Assembly (NCBI GenBank): GCA_947488085.1
Contig: CANKYI010000001.1
Location: 806,001 to 870,000 of the forward strand
Source of the DNA: an uncultured Erythrobacter sp.
GTDB taxonomy: Bacteria > Pseudomonadota > Alphaproteobacteria > Sphingomonadales > Sphingomonadaceae
Length of the DNA: 64,000 nucleotides
Reading direction: 5' to 3'
A program made the position numbers and the translations under genes. Under the pieces are notes generated by a model. That model did no database searches. It had not been told where the DNA came from and worked only from the letters and a program-made list of their open reading frames with translations. Shown here in pieces: positions 27,904 through 38,000 of this stretch (positions are counted from its first letter, which is position 1; each line of letters begins with the position of its first letter).

Positions 27904-29388
27904 ATGCAGGGGCGAACGCGATTTTTCGTGGTAGCATTGTCCTGCCTGGCGCTGATCGGGTGTTCCGGTGCGCGGTTGGCCACTGCGTCCGCACCCGAAC
28001 GCGCGGCTATCGAAGCGACCTTGATGCGCGATATCTCCATTCTTGCGAGTGACGAATTTGGCGGGCGCAAGCCTGGTACCATTGGCGAGGATCGCACGGT
28101 CGCGTTTCTGATTGACGAAATGCGCAACGCTGGGCTGACTTCGGGCACCAACGATCCGGGCAGCTCATGGCGCGCGCCGGTTGAGCTTGTCAGCACCGCA
28201 CCGCAGGAAAGCCGCATCGCATTCGGCAACGGTGACGATAACGTCACTCTCGAGGCTGAGGCTGGCGCGGCCTTTACCACCGGCAGCCGACTGTTGGTTG
28301 ATAACGGCCAGATGATCTTTGTTGGCTTTGAGGCGGACAGCGTCGATCCGGAGACCATTGCAGGCAAAGTTGTCGTGATGTTGGGTGAACCCGGTGTCAG
28401 CCCAGCGCGCCGCGCAACTTTGTTCGAAGCCAACCCTTCCGCGATCATCACCGTCGTTGAAGATGAAGAGGCCATCGCCAATGTGAACCGTGCCTTTGGC
28501 CGAGAGCGCATAGCCTTAGCGAGCGAAGACACACCGCGCCTCACCAGCTTTGTCACGCAGGCCGCTATGGGTCAGGCACTGGGTGAGGATTATTGGGGCA
28601 CTTTGGTCGAATTTGCAGCGACCGACGATTTCTCTCCCGGACCACTAGAAGTCAAAGCGTCCATCGATGCGCTCTCTTTGAGGCGTGAGTTCACCAGTTC
28701 CAATGTCATTGGCCAGCTTCCCGGCGCGGTTCCGGGCTCTGGTGCGGTTTTGCTGCTCGCGCATTGGGATCATCTGGGCGATTGCGGTGAAGAAGATGAT
28801 CTGATCTGTAACGGTGCGGTCGATAATGCGAGTGGGATTGCCGTGATGCTGGAGCTTGCACGCCGCCTTTCTGTGAGCGGCCCGCATGATCGCGACATAT
28901 ATTTTCTCGCGACCACGGCTGAGGAATCGGGCCTGTTCGGCGCACGCGCGTTTGCCGAAACGCCGCCTGTTCCGCTCGATACGATCACCGCCGCTTTTAA
29001 CTTTGACACCGTGGCCATCGCCCCTGCCGGCAGCGCGGTTGGTTTCGTTGGGGAAGGGCGCACGCCGCTCGATGATCTTGTTCTCGAAGTGCTCCGCGAT
29101 GCTCGGCGAGAGTTGGGCAATCGTGAATTTGCCGAGCAATTTGTACGCAGACAAGATGGCTGGGCGCTGCTGGAAAAGGGCGTCCCGGCGGTCTTTATCT
29201 CAACCGCGTTCAGCTCAGAAATCGTGCTCGGACCTTACTTGTCGGAGGATTATCACAGCTCCTCGGACGAGATCGAAGGCATCGAACTGGGCGGGGCAAT
29301 CGATGACCTGTTGCTACACGAAGTGTTGATCGAACGGGTCGCGAACACCGCGCTTTACACTCCGGCCGCGCCCCAATCATCGCGATAG
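27904..29388 (+). CDS. M28-family peptidase lipoprotein
   Basis: The 494-residue protein is a periplasmic or outer-membrane zinc exopeptidase. The N-terminus MQGRTRFFVVALSCLALIGC ends in a lipobox with Cys 20. Residues about 130-240 match a protease-associated domain. The two-metal site is complete: HWDHLGD, GAVDNASG, TTAEESGLFGA, FNFDT and a final DYHSSSDE. ATG 27904 is used; a TTG lies directly before it and the larger frame overlaps bdhA. Substrate not known; M28 enzymes are often aminopeptidases. It precedes guaB by 94 bases. Confidence 0.88.
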   Translation: MQGRTRFFVVALSCLALIGCSGARLATASAPERAAIEATLMRDISILASDEFGGRKPGTIGEDRTVAFLIDEMRNAGLTSGTNDPGSSWRAPVELVSTAPQESRIAFGNGDDNVTLEAEAGAAFTTGSRLLVDNGQMIFVGFEADSVDPETIAGKVVVMLGEPGVSPARRATLFEANPSAIITVVEDEEAIANVNRAFGRERIALASEDTPRLTSFVTQAAMGQALGEDYWGTLVEFAATDDFSPGPLEVKASIDALSLRREFTSSNVIGQLPGAVPGSGAVLLLAHWDHLGDCGEEDDLICNGAVDNASGIAVMLELARRLSVSGPHDRDIYFLATTAEESGLFGARAFAETPPVPLDTITAAFNFDTVAIAPAGSAVGFVGEGRTPLDDLVLEVLRDARRELGNREFAEQFVRRQDGWALLEKGVPAVFISTAFSSEIVLGPYLSEDYHSSSDEIEGIELGGAIDDLLLHEVLIERVANTALYTPAAPQSSR

Positions 29389-29440
29389 GGCGTCGATAGT
29401 CGCATCGGCGGCCCTAGCGCCGCGCGCCAAGCCGTCCTAA

Positions 29441-30964
<1,524 letters not shown>

Positions 30965-30973
30965 GATCCAAAA

Positions 30974-32155
30974 ATGACCCCCTCAGCACGCGTTCAAGCC
31001 GCGATTGAATTGCTTGACGCGATTGTTGAAGCGGCAACAGCCAAAGCAGCACCCGCTGATCGTTTGATCTCGGAATATTTTAAAGCGCGCCGCTATGCCG
31101 GGTCTAAGGACCGACGTGCGGTTCGTGAACTGGTTTATAGCGCCATCCGCCTTTGCGGTCCGCGCCCCGCGAGTGGCCGTGCGGCGATGCTGGCATTGGC
31201 GAAACAGGACGCGCAACTCGCGCCATTGTTTGATGGTTCAACCCACGGACCTCCTGCGATTGGCGCAGATGAGAAGCCGGCGAAAACGGGCATCGCGGTT
31301 AGCTGGATGGCGGCCAAATTGGCAGCTTCGGGGATTGAGAGAGAGGTGGCCTATTCGCTCCTCGACCGCGCTCCGCTGGACATCCGCGTCAACGCTTTGA
31401 AGGCGCAGCGCGACGCGATTGAGTTGCCGGAAGAGGGCGAGACCCTGTCATCACCGCATGGCCTGCGCTTTCCATCGGGCACTCAGATCGAGCAATGGCC
31501 CGCCTTTCGCGAAGGCCTGATCGAGATACAGGATCACGGCAGCCAATGGGTTTGCGAAGCGGTTGATCCGCAAGCCGGTGAAACCATCATCGACCTATGC
31601 GCTGGGGCCGGGGGCAAGACGCTCTCGCTCGCAGCAAAGGTTGAAAATACTGCGACTTTGATTGCGGCGGACACCGACAAACGGCGTCTCGGCAATCTTG
31701 CCCCGCGCGCAGCGAAGGCCGGCGCCGAAATTGACCACACCGTGCTGCTTGATCCGGGTCGTGAGATGGAAGCACTCAGCCCATGGGCTGGCAAAGCCGA
31801 CCGAGTGCTGGTCGATGCGCCATGTTCGGGCAGTGGCACGTGGCGGCGCAATCCAGAGGGACGCTGGCGGCTTGATAAGACCGAGTTGGAGCGCCTGACA
31901 AACTTGCAGGATCACGTTCTGGAACTCGCGGCAAAGCTGGTGAAGCCGGGCGGGGTGATCGTCTATGTCACTTGCTCTGTGTTCGATGATGAAGGCGCAG
32001 ACCGCATCACCGGATTCCTTGAACGCCATGATGATTATCAGGCGCTTCCCACCACCCTCCCAGTGGGCAATCCACGCGGGAGCGGGACGCGCTTCACGCC
32101 GTTCCATGATGGGACCGATGGATTTTTTGTCGCCACACTGCAATCTGCGTGTTAG
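30974..32155 (+). CDS. RsmB/NOP-family RNA 5-methylcytosine methyltransferase
   Basis: The 393-residue protein methylates a cytosine in rRNA or tRNA using SAM. The SAM loop DLCAGAGGKTLSLAA sits near residue 210, with the two reactive cysteines in DAPCSGSGTWRRNP and VIVYVTCSVFDDEG, the standard pair for m5C RNA methyltransferases. The N-terminal 170 residues are helical, as in RsmB but without a clear NusB signature, so I do not give the symbol rsmB. It is nine bases behind guaB and 60 before the TPR gene. Confidence 0.88.
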   Translation: MTPSARVQAAIELLDAIVEAATAKAAPADRLISEYFKARRYAGSKDRRAVRELVYSAIRLCGPRPASGRAAMLALAKQDAQLAPLFDGSTHGPPAIGADEKPAKTGIAVSWMAAKLAASGIEREVAYSLLDRAPLDIRVNALKAQRDAIELPEEGETLSSPHGLRFPSGTQIEQWPAFREGLIEIQDHGSQWVCEAVDPQAGETIIDLCAGAGGKTLSLAAKVENTATLIAADTDKRRLGNLAPRAAKAGAEIDHTVLLDPGREMEALSPWAGKADRVLVDAPCSGSGTWRRNPEGRWRLDKTELERLTNLQDHVLELAAKLVKPGGVIVYVTCSVFDDEGADRITGFLERHDDYQALPTTLPVGNPRGSGTRFTPFHDGTDGFFVATLQSAC

Positions 32156-32215
32156 CCCCGCCCGCATATGGTTGGACCTCAATCTTTCCAGCTTGCTGAT
32201 ACCAAGGAGCTCTTG

Positions 32216-32710
32216 ATGCGTTTCGCACCCGCTGCCGCTGCCCTTTCGCTGTTTCTGGCGACCACTGCGAGCGTCACAAGCGCCAATGACCGCGACCCCA
32301 CGCCGCGCGCCGCAATGCTGATTGCAGAAGGGCGCGCAGCCTTGGAAGCGGGCGATACACAGGCGGCGATTGATGCGTTCGAAGCCGCGATGGCGGTTGA
32401 TCCGGGCTTTACGCCGCTGCTGATCGAATTGGCAGAGGCATCCCGCGTCGAGGGGCTACAGGGCAAAGCAATCCGATATTACCGAGAGGCTTTATCGCGC
32501 GATCCGGGCAATCTGGCCGCGATTTCGGGTGAGGGCTCTGCGTTGGTTGAAAAGGGCGCCGTCGAAAAAGCACAGCGAAATCTGGCGCGGCTTGAGAGCC
32601 TTTGCGGGTCGGAATGCCCAGAGACGATGGCGCTGCAAACGACGATCACCGCTGGCCCGCCTGCGCGTCTTGCCGCAGAGACTGCCGAAGAAGGTCCCGC
32701 GACCAATTGA
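32216..32710 (+). CDS. Exported TPR protein
   Basis: This 164-residue protein has a signal peptide (MRFAPAAAALSLFLATTASVTSA) and two to three TPR repeats: AEGRAALEAGDTQAAIDAFE, then ALSRDPGNLAAISGEGSALV. It is probably a periplasmic adaptor, but no partner is known. ATG 32216 is supported by AAGGAG six bases upstream; the frame opens earlier at 32168. Its TGA and the TCA of the convergent rppH gene are directly adjacent (TGATCA). Confidence 0.78.
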   Translation: MRFAPAAAALSLFLATTASVTSANDRDPTPRAAMLIAEGRAALEAGDTQAAIDAFEAAMAVDPGFTPLLIELAEASRVEGLQGKAIRYYREALSRDPGNLAAISGEGSALVEKGAVEKAQRNLARLESLCGSECPETMALQTTITAGPPARLAAETAEEGPATN

Positions 32711-33184
32711 TCAGATTTGCGGACCGAACTCCGCAACCAAGGCCGCATAGACGTCGCGTTTGAACGGGATGACCTGCTCCACCAATTGAGCTAGTTTAAC
32801 CCAGCGAAATTCGTTGAATTCGACCGGACTATGAGCCTGTAAATCGATATCCGCATCACTGCCCAGAAACCGACCAAGGAACCAATGCTGTTCCTGACCG
32901 CGATATTTGCCCTTCCACACTCTGCCCTGCAATTCAGGCGGTAGGTCATACCGCACCGGTTCGCGTGCCCCGCTAATCACTTCGACCAGATCGCCGCCAA
33001 TGCCGGTTTCCTCTTGCAGCTCGCGCAATGCGGCATCGCGGGGGGCTTCGCCCGGATCAATGCCGCCTTGTGGCATTTGCCAGAACCCTTGCGCGCGCTT
33101 TTCCATCCGTTGTCCGACAAAGACCTTACCTTCGCTGTTCACAAGCATGAAACCGGCGCAGGGACGATAGGGCAGGTCGGTCAC
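32711..33184 (-). CDS. rppH: RNA pyrophosphohydrolase RppH
   Basis: The 157-residue Nudix enzyme removes pyrophosphate from 5'-triphosphate RNA ends to start mRNA decay; it also hydrolyses dinucleoside polyphosphates. The Nudix box is complete: GGIDPGEAPRDAALRELQEE followed by TGI. The substrate-specific YRPCAGFMLVN start is typical. The start is a GTG that overlaps the esterase stop (GTGA), so the two are translationally coupled. Confidence 0.93.
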   Translation of the reverse strand: MTDLPYRPCAGFMLVNSEGKVFVGQRMEKRAQGFWQMPQGGIDPGEAPRDAALRELQEETGIGGDLVEVISGAREPVRYDLPPELQGRVWKGKYRGQEQHWFLGRFLGSDADIDLQAHSPVEFNEFRWVKLAQLVEQVIPFKRDVYAALVAEFGPQI

Positions 33185-34128
33185 GCTCCGCGTTCCAGCG
33201 TCGCTTTCATCGCAGCGACTACGCGCTCAAGATCACCCTGAGTGCTGGGAACAGCTTGGCGCAGATTGGTGAAACTGTGAGTGACGCCGTCCATCTCCAG
33301 AAATGTGAAATCTGCACCCGCGTCTGTCAGAGCCTTCGCATAATCACGCCCGGAATCGCGGATCGGATCAAGGCTAGCGGTGACTACGACGGTTGGCGGC
33401 GCGCTTGCATGATCGCCAAGGATCGGGAAGCCACGTGGGTCGTGGCGGTCTGCGCCATAGGCTTGGTCGAAAAACTCGATTGCTCCCTTTGTTAGGACAA
33501 AACCGTCGGAGAACTCGTCGAGGCTTTGCGAACCCATAGCGTTGCTGGCGAGCGGGAAAATCGGCACTTGCAACACCACTGGAACCGCCGCTCGATTGGC
33601 CGCCAACACTTGACCAATCGCGATGGTTGCCGTCCCGCCTGCGCTGTCGCCGATGGTGACGATGCCAGTTACTTCGCGGCCCAAATCGTCAGGTGATCCC
33701 GCGACCCACCGGGTGGCCGCCTCGCAATCATCAATCGCGGCGGGGAAGGGGTGTTCGGGCGCAAGGCGATAATCGACCGCCACCACCGGCAGGTCCATCA
33801 ATGCAGCGATTTCGGTGCACAGATTGTGGTGCGTCTCCAGATCGCCGATCACAAATCCGCCTCCATGGTAGAACATGATGACCGGACCAGCGCCGCGCGT
33901 CTCCCTCGCGTCATAGAGTCGCAGCGGAATATCGCCATCCGGGCCAGCGCAAGACAGATCGCGGATCACGGGCAAAGCACGCGCCGGGCGGTCTGCCATC
34001 CCGTGCAGCGCCACGTATGAAGCGCGCGCTTCTGCCAGCGTCATATCTGCAATCGCAGGCCCATCAACGGCTGCCAGCGCATCGAGAAACGCCTTCATAT
34101 CAGGACGGATAAAGGGCGTGTCGGTCAT
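33181..34128 (-). CDS. HSL-family alpha/beta hydrolase (esterase)
   Basis: This 315-residue enzyme belongs to the hormone-sensitive-lipase family of carboxylesterases. The oxyanion motif is YHGGGFVIGD near residue 90, the nucleophile is in GDSAGG near 165, and the remaining triad is the Asp in DPIRDSG and the His in DGVTHSF. There is no signal peptide, so it is cytoplasmic, and its substrate is probably a short-chain ester. GGAAGAG precedes ATG 34128. It is coupled to rppH downstream and divergent from the YdjM-type gene. Confidence 0.9.
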   Translation of the reverse strand: MTDTPFIRPDMKAFLDALAAVDGPAIADMTLAEARASYVALHGMADRPARALPVIRDLSCAGPDGDIPLRLYDARETRGAGPVIMFYHGGGFVIGDLETHHNLCTEIAALMDLPVVAVDYRLAPEHPFPAAIDDCEAATRWVAGSPDDLGREVTGIVTIGDSAGGTATIAIGQVLAANRAAVPVVLQVPIFPLASNAMGSQSLDEFSDGFVLTKGAIEFFDQAYGADRHDPRGFPILGDHASAPPTVVVTASLDPIRDSGRDYAKALTDAGADFTFLEMDGVTHSFTNLRQAVPSTQGDLERVVAAMKATLERGA

Positions 34129-34200
34129 AGTCGTTCTCTTCCCAATCTTTGCCGCTTGGCGGCTTTGACGCAGCTATGCACCAAGGGGTATCGGTTGCAA

Positions 34201-35256
34201 ATGGATAACCTAACACACAGCCTCGTCGGCGCGATTATGGGTCAGGCGGGATTGAAGAAAAAGACCGGCCTTGCGATGCCAGCGCTGATTATTGGCGCGA
34301 ATTTGCCCGATGTGGATGCGGCGTGTTTCTTCTGGTTGGAGGGGACAGAGCATCTGGGTTTCCGTCGCGGGATCACACACGGCCCGCCCGCATGGGTGCT
34401 GTTGCCGCTGGTGCTTGCGGGGCTGCTTTGGGCGTTTGACCGATGGCAGGCAAAGCGCGGTAAACGGCCAGAGGGGCGGTTGCCGGTGAACTTTAAGTGG
34501 CTGTATATTTTGAGTTTCGTGGGCTGTCTTAGCCACCCACTGTTCGATTGGTTCAACGTCTATGGCATTCGGTTTCTGGAGCCGTTTTCCTCGCAATGGT
34601 TCTATGGCGACACCCTCTTCATCATTGATGTGTGGCTGTGGGCGCTGCTCGCGGGTGCGGTCTGGTGGTCGCTGCGCAAAGAAAAGCGTGGGGATAACTG
34701 GACGCGCCCTGCTTGGATCGGGATCGCGGCGATGGTCGCGTATATCGGCGCGAATTGGGGAATTACCGTTCATGCGGAAACCAAGGGGCATCAACTGGTT
34801 GAACGCGTCTATGATTTGCAGCCAACGGAAGTTGTGGGCAGCCCAGTGGTTTTGGCATTTTGGGAGCGAGAAATTCTGTTTCGCTATGACGCCACCGAAG
34901 AAGAGGGTGGAGGGGCGTTTTTCGGAGCTGGTGATTATGATCTCGTTAGCGGCCCAGCGGTCTATTCACCGCAAGGCCGCGTAGGCGGCGGGGAAAGAAT
35001 GGCACTGGACACCGCGAACCCCGGACTTGGATGGGCGGACCTGCCCAGTTACTCGGGCCGCAACATGGAGACGGTGCAAGCAGCGGCGGAAAATGACAGT
35101 CAGATCGCAGCCTTCCTGTTTTGGTCACGAATGCCCGTCCTTCGCACGAATTACTGCGATGAGCCGGAGCTGATGCTGGATCAGCGATTTATGGACCCGC
35201 GTGCTGTGGATCGTTTTTCGATTGAAATACCGCATGTCGATTGTCCGGAACCCTAG
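34201..35256 (+). CDS. YdjM-type membrane-bound metal-dependent hydrolase
   Basis: This 351-residue inner membrane protein begins MDNLTHSLVGAIMGQAG, the mark of the YdjM family (PF04307), with putative metal ligands in DNLTHS, GANLPDVD and RRGITHGP and SHPLFDWFN. Five or so hydrophobic helices are followed by a soluble C-terminal half from about residue 210. The biochemical activity of the family is not established. The frame is open upstream to 34156, but ATG 34201 gives the conserved start. The photolyase gene follows after 24 bases. Confidence 0.85.
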   Translation: MDNLTHSLVGAIMGQAGLKKKTGLAMPALIIGANLPDVDAACFFWLEGTEHLGFRRGITHGPPAWVLLPLVLAGLLWAFDRWQAKRGKRPEGRLPVNFKWLYILSFVGCLSHPLFDWFNVYGIRFLEPFSSQWFYGDTLFIIDVWLWALLAGAVWWSLRKEKRGDNWTRPAWIGIAAMVAYIGANWGITVHAETKGHQLVERVYDLQPTEVVGSPVVLAFWEREILFRYDATEEEGGGAFFGAGDYDLVSGPAVYSPQGRVGGGERMALDTANPGLGWADLPSYSGRNMETVQAAAENDSQIAAFLFWSRMPVLRTNYCDEPELMLDQRFMDPRAVDRFSIEIPHVDCPEP

Positions 35257-35280
35257 GCGCGGTAAGGCGCTTCATCTGAC

Positions 35281-36672
35281 ATGACCAAACCTCAAATCGT
35301 CTGGCTGCGGCGCGATCTGCGCATGGCCGATAACCCGGCTCTGTTCGAAGCGGCTAAATCCGGTCCTGTTATCGCAGCCTATGTGCTTGATGATGCGCGG
35401 GCAAAGACTCATGCCTATGGCGGTGCTTCGCGGTGGTGGCTGCATCATTCGCTGGAGAGCCTCGGCAACAGCTTCGCTAAGCGACACGCGCGCATTGTCC
35501 TGCGTCGGGGTGATGCGGTCGAGCACTTGCTCGCAATAGCCATGGAGACGGGCGCGACCACGATCCACGCCAATCGCCACTATGAGCCGTGGTGGCGCAA
35601 TGCGGAGCGTGCTTTGGGCGAGCAGTGCGATCTACGCCTGTATGAAGGAAATTATCTGCACCCGATGGGATCGGTCAAAACGGGCGGTGGTGGGCAGTAT
35701 AAAATCTATACCCCATTCAGCCGCGCCGTGCGCAAGACTTTCCCCCCGCGCGCTCTGGTGCCGGAGCCGGAGACGCTGTCCTCTCCCGACACATACCCGG
35801 CGAGTGATGCGCTATCCGACTGGAACTTGCTTCCGACCAGGCCCGATTGGTCCGGCGGTATCGATCAATTTTGGCAAGTTGGCGAAGATGCCGCCCATGC
35901 ACAGCTTGATTGGTGGAGCGATCATGTCGATGGATATGATGATCAGCGCAATCTCCCCTCCGCTCAAGGCGTATCGCGCCTGTCCCCCCATCTGCACTTC
36001 GGTGAGATCAGTCCGGTCCAGATTTGGCATCACTTTCGAAGCAAAGCGACCAAAGGTTGGGAGGTCTATGAGAGCGAGCTGATCTGGCGCGACTATGCGC
36101 AAAACACAATTGCGCAATTTCCGCTCTATGCGCGCGATAATTACCGCGAGGATTTCGACAAAATTGCCTGGCGCGACCCGCACACCGATAAAGCCGCGGC
36201 GCGCGATTTGAAAGCATGGCAGCAGGGTAGAACCGGTTACCCCATCGTCGATGCAGGTATGCGCCAGTTGTGGCAGACGGGATGGATGCACAACCGGGTG
36301 CGGATGATCACGGCGAGCTTTCTGATCAAGCATCTGATGATTGATTGGCGCGAGGGGGAAAAGTGGTTCTGGGATACGCTGGTCGATGCCGATTACGGAT
36401 CAAACGCCACCAATTGGCAGTGGACCGCAGGCACCGGCGTGGACTCAAACATGTTCGTGCGCATCATGGCCCCACTGTCGCAGTCCGAGAAGTTCAACTG
36501 CGCCGATTACATTCGCGAATATGTCCCCGAACTCAGCGGGTTGGACGAGCCTGCGATCCACGACCCGGATGAGTTTGGACAACTCCCCAAGGCCTATCCA
36601 GCAAAGATCATCGGTCACCGCGAAGCCCGCGAGCGTGCTCTTTCAGCCTACAAGGTCATGAAGGAAGATTGA
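35281..36672 (+). CDS. phrB: Deoxyribodipyrimidine photolyase (CPD class I)
   Basis: The 463-residue flavoprotein repairs cyclobutane pyrimidine dimers with blue light. It opens with VWLRRDLRMADNPAL of the photolyase antenna domain; the FAD-binding helical domain holds TGYPIVDAGMRQLWQTGWMHN and NRVRMITASFL, and the FAD/DNA contacts DYGSNATNWQWTAGTG. Length and motif order are typical for class I CPD photolyases. It lies between the YdjM-type gene and cfa on the same strand; photolyase and cfa are jointly induced in the singlet-oxygen response of related alphaproteobacteria. Confidence 0.93.
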   Translation: MTKPQIVWLRRDLRMADNPALFEAAKSGPVIAAYVLDDARAKTHAYGGASRWWLHHSLESLGNSFAKRHARIVLRRGDAVEHLLAIAMETGATTIHANRHYEPWWRNAERALGEQCDLRLYEGNYLHPMGSVKTGGGGQYKIYTPFSRAVRKTFPPRALVPEPETLSSPDTYPASDALSDWNLLPTRPDWSGGIDQFWQVGEDAAHAQLDWWSDHVDGYDDQRNLPSAQGVSRLSPHLHFGEISPVQIWHHFRSKATKGWEVYESELIWRDYAQNTIAQFPLYARDNYREDFDKIAWRDPHTDKAAARDLKAWQQGRTGYPIVDAGMRQLWQTGWMHNRVRMITASFLIKHLMIDWREGEKWFWDTLVDADYGSNATNWQWTAGTGVDSNMFVRIMAPLSQSEKFNCADYIREYVPELSGLDEPAIHDPDEFGQLPKAYPAKIIGHREARERALSAYKVMKED

Positions 36673-36712
36673 CGCGCTAATACAAGCGCCTTGCTTGCAG
36701 GAATGTCAGTAG

Positions 36713-36730
36713 AACCCCTAAGGGGGTTTT
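36713..36730 (+). promoter_or_regulatory. Hairpin covering the cfa ribosome binding site
   Basis: AACCCC (36713-36718) pairs with GGGGTT (36723-36728) around a four-base loop, followed by TT and then the ATG of cfa at 36731. The downstream arm overlaps AGGGGG, the only Shine-Dalgarno of cfa. The same element, ending in TTTT, could act as a weak terminator for the photolyase transcript. So it either limits cfa translation or ends the upstream mRNA. Confidence 0.6.
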
Positions 36731-37981
36731 ATGACACATCAGGGAGTAAAAGCGGAGCAGTTGCTGAGCTCCGGTCAGCGGTTCGGCGCTGAACCGGGCT
36801 TCTTCATGCGCATGATGGCGCCGGGTTTTCAGAAAGTTCTGGATCATGTTAACGCGGGGCTGGAGAGCGGTTCGATGCTCGCGCATCTGCCTGACGGTAC
36901 CACGCGGATGCTGGGCGGACGCGCACCGGGGTTTAATGTCGAGGTCTACCTAAAGGACTGGCGCGCTCTGCTGAGGCTCGCGACCCATGGTTCAATCGGA
37001 TGGTATCAAGCATATGAGGCCGGCGAATGGGAGGCCAGCGACCACGCCATCCTGTTTGCATTGATGGGCGCGAATGTCCGTACAATGGGCGACACGGCGC
37101 GCAGCGCGGGCGCTTTCAAATGGGCGGCTAGGATCGCACATTGGCTCAACCGCAATGATAAACAGGGATCTGCGCGTAATATCTCTGCGCATTACGATCT
37201 CGGCAATGATTTCTATCGCGCGTGGCTTGATGAGAGCATGACCTATTCCAGTGCGCTTGGATTCACCGAGGGTAACGGCATTGAAGATGGTCTTGCCGTT
37301 GCACAGAAACGCAAATTGGATCGCATCGCAGAGCGTCTTGGCAACCCTGAAACTGTGTTGGAAATCGGATGCGGATGGGGTGCATTGGCGCAGCACATCT
37401 CCGAGACCGGAGCAAACGTGACCGCGATCAGCCTGTCCGAAGAACAGCTCGCATGGGCACGGGCACACACGGCGGGCGATATCGACTACCGTTTGCAGGA
37501 TTACCGCGATGTCACTGGCACATTCGATGCAGTGATGAGCGTTGAAATGGTCGAGGCATTAGGCCGCGAATATTGGGACACATTCATGCAATGCGTCGCG
37601 CGCAGCCTGAAACCGGGCGGTCGCGCGGCTATCCAGTATATCTCTATGGTTGACGAGGTGTTTGAAAGCTACGCCAACACTGTCGACTTTATCCAAGCCT
37701 ATGTCTTCCCCGGTGGGATGCTCATCAAATCGAGCGAATTCCGTGCCTTGGCCGAAGAAAACGGCCTTGAATGGCAGGATCAAGAGGATTTCGGACTGGA
37801 CTATGCCGAGACCCTCAAAGCGTGGCATGTCGACTTTGACAGGGCGGTTGCGGATGGCCGGCTGCCCGAAGGCTTCGATGATCGGTTCGTCCGGCTATGG
37901 AAATTCTATCTTTCCTATTGCGAAGGCGGCTTCCGAGCGGGCAATATCGATGTTCACCAGGTCACACTGGTCAAAAAATAA
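36731..37981 (+). CDS. cfa: Cyclopropane-fatty-acyl-phospholipid synthase
   Basis: This 416-residue enzyme adds a methylene from SAM across double bonds of membrane phospholipid acyl chains. The SAM loop VLEIGCGWGALAQH is near residue 215, preceded by NISAHYDLGNDFYRAWLDESM and followed by ITAISLSEEQLAWAR-type and FDAVMSVEMVEALGREYW segments, all family marks. The N-terminal lipid-binding domain is of usual size. Its start codon sits four bases after the GGGGG of a hairpin, see the separate entry. Confidence 0.94.
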   Translation: MTHQGVKAEQLLSSGQRFGAEPGFFMRMMAPGFQKVLDHVNAGLESGSMLAHLPDGTTRMLGGRAPGFNVEVYLKDWRALLRLATHGSIGWYQAYEAGEWEASDHAILFALMGANVRTMGDTARSAGAFKWAARIAHWLNRNDKQGSARNISAHYDLGNDFYRAWLDESMTYSSALGFTEGNGIEDGLAVAQKRKLDRIAERLGNPETVLEIGCGWGALAQHISETGANVTAISLSEEQLAWARAHTAGDIDYRLQDYRDVTGTFDAVMSVEMVEALGREYWDTFMQCVARSLKPGGRAAIQYISMVDEVFESYANTVDFIQAYVFPGGMLIKSSEFRALAEENGLEWQDQEDFGLDYAETLKAWHVDFDRAVADGRLPEGFDDRFVRLWKFYLSYCEGGFRAGNIDVHQVTLVKK

Positions 37982-38000
37982 CACTGAGAGGCTCGATATT

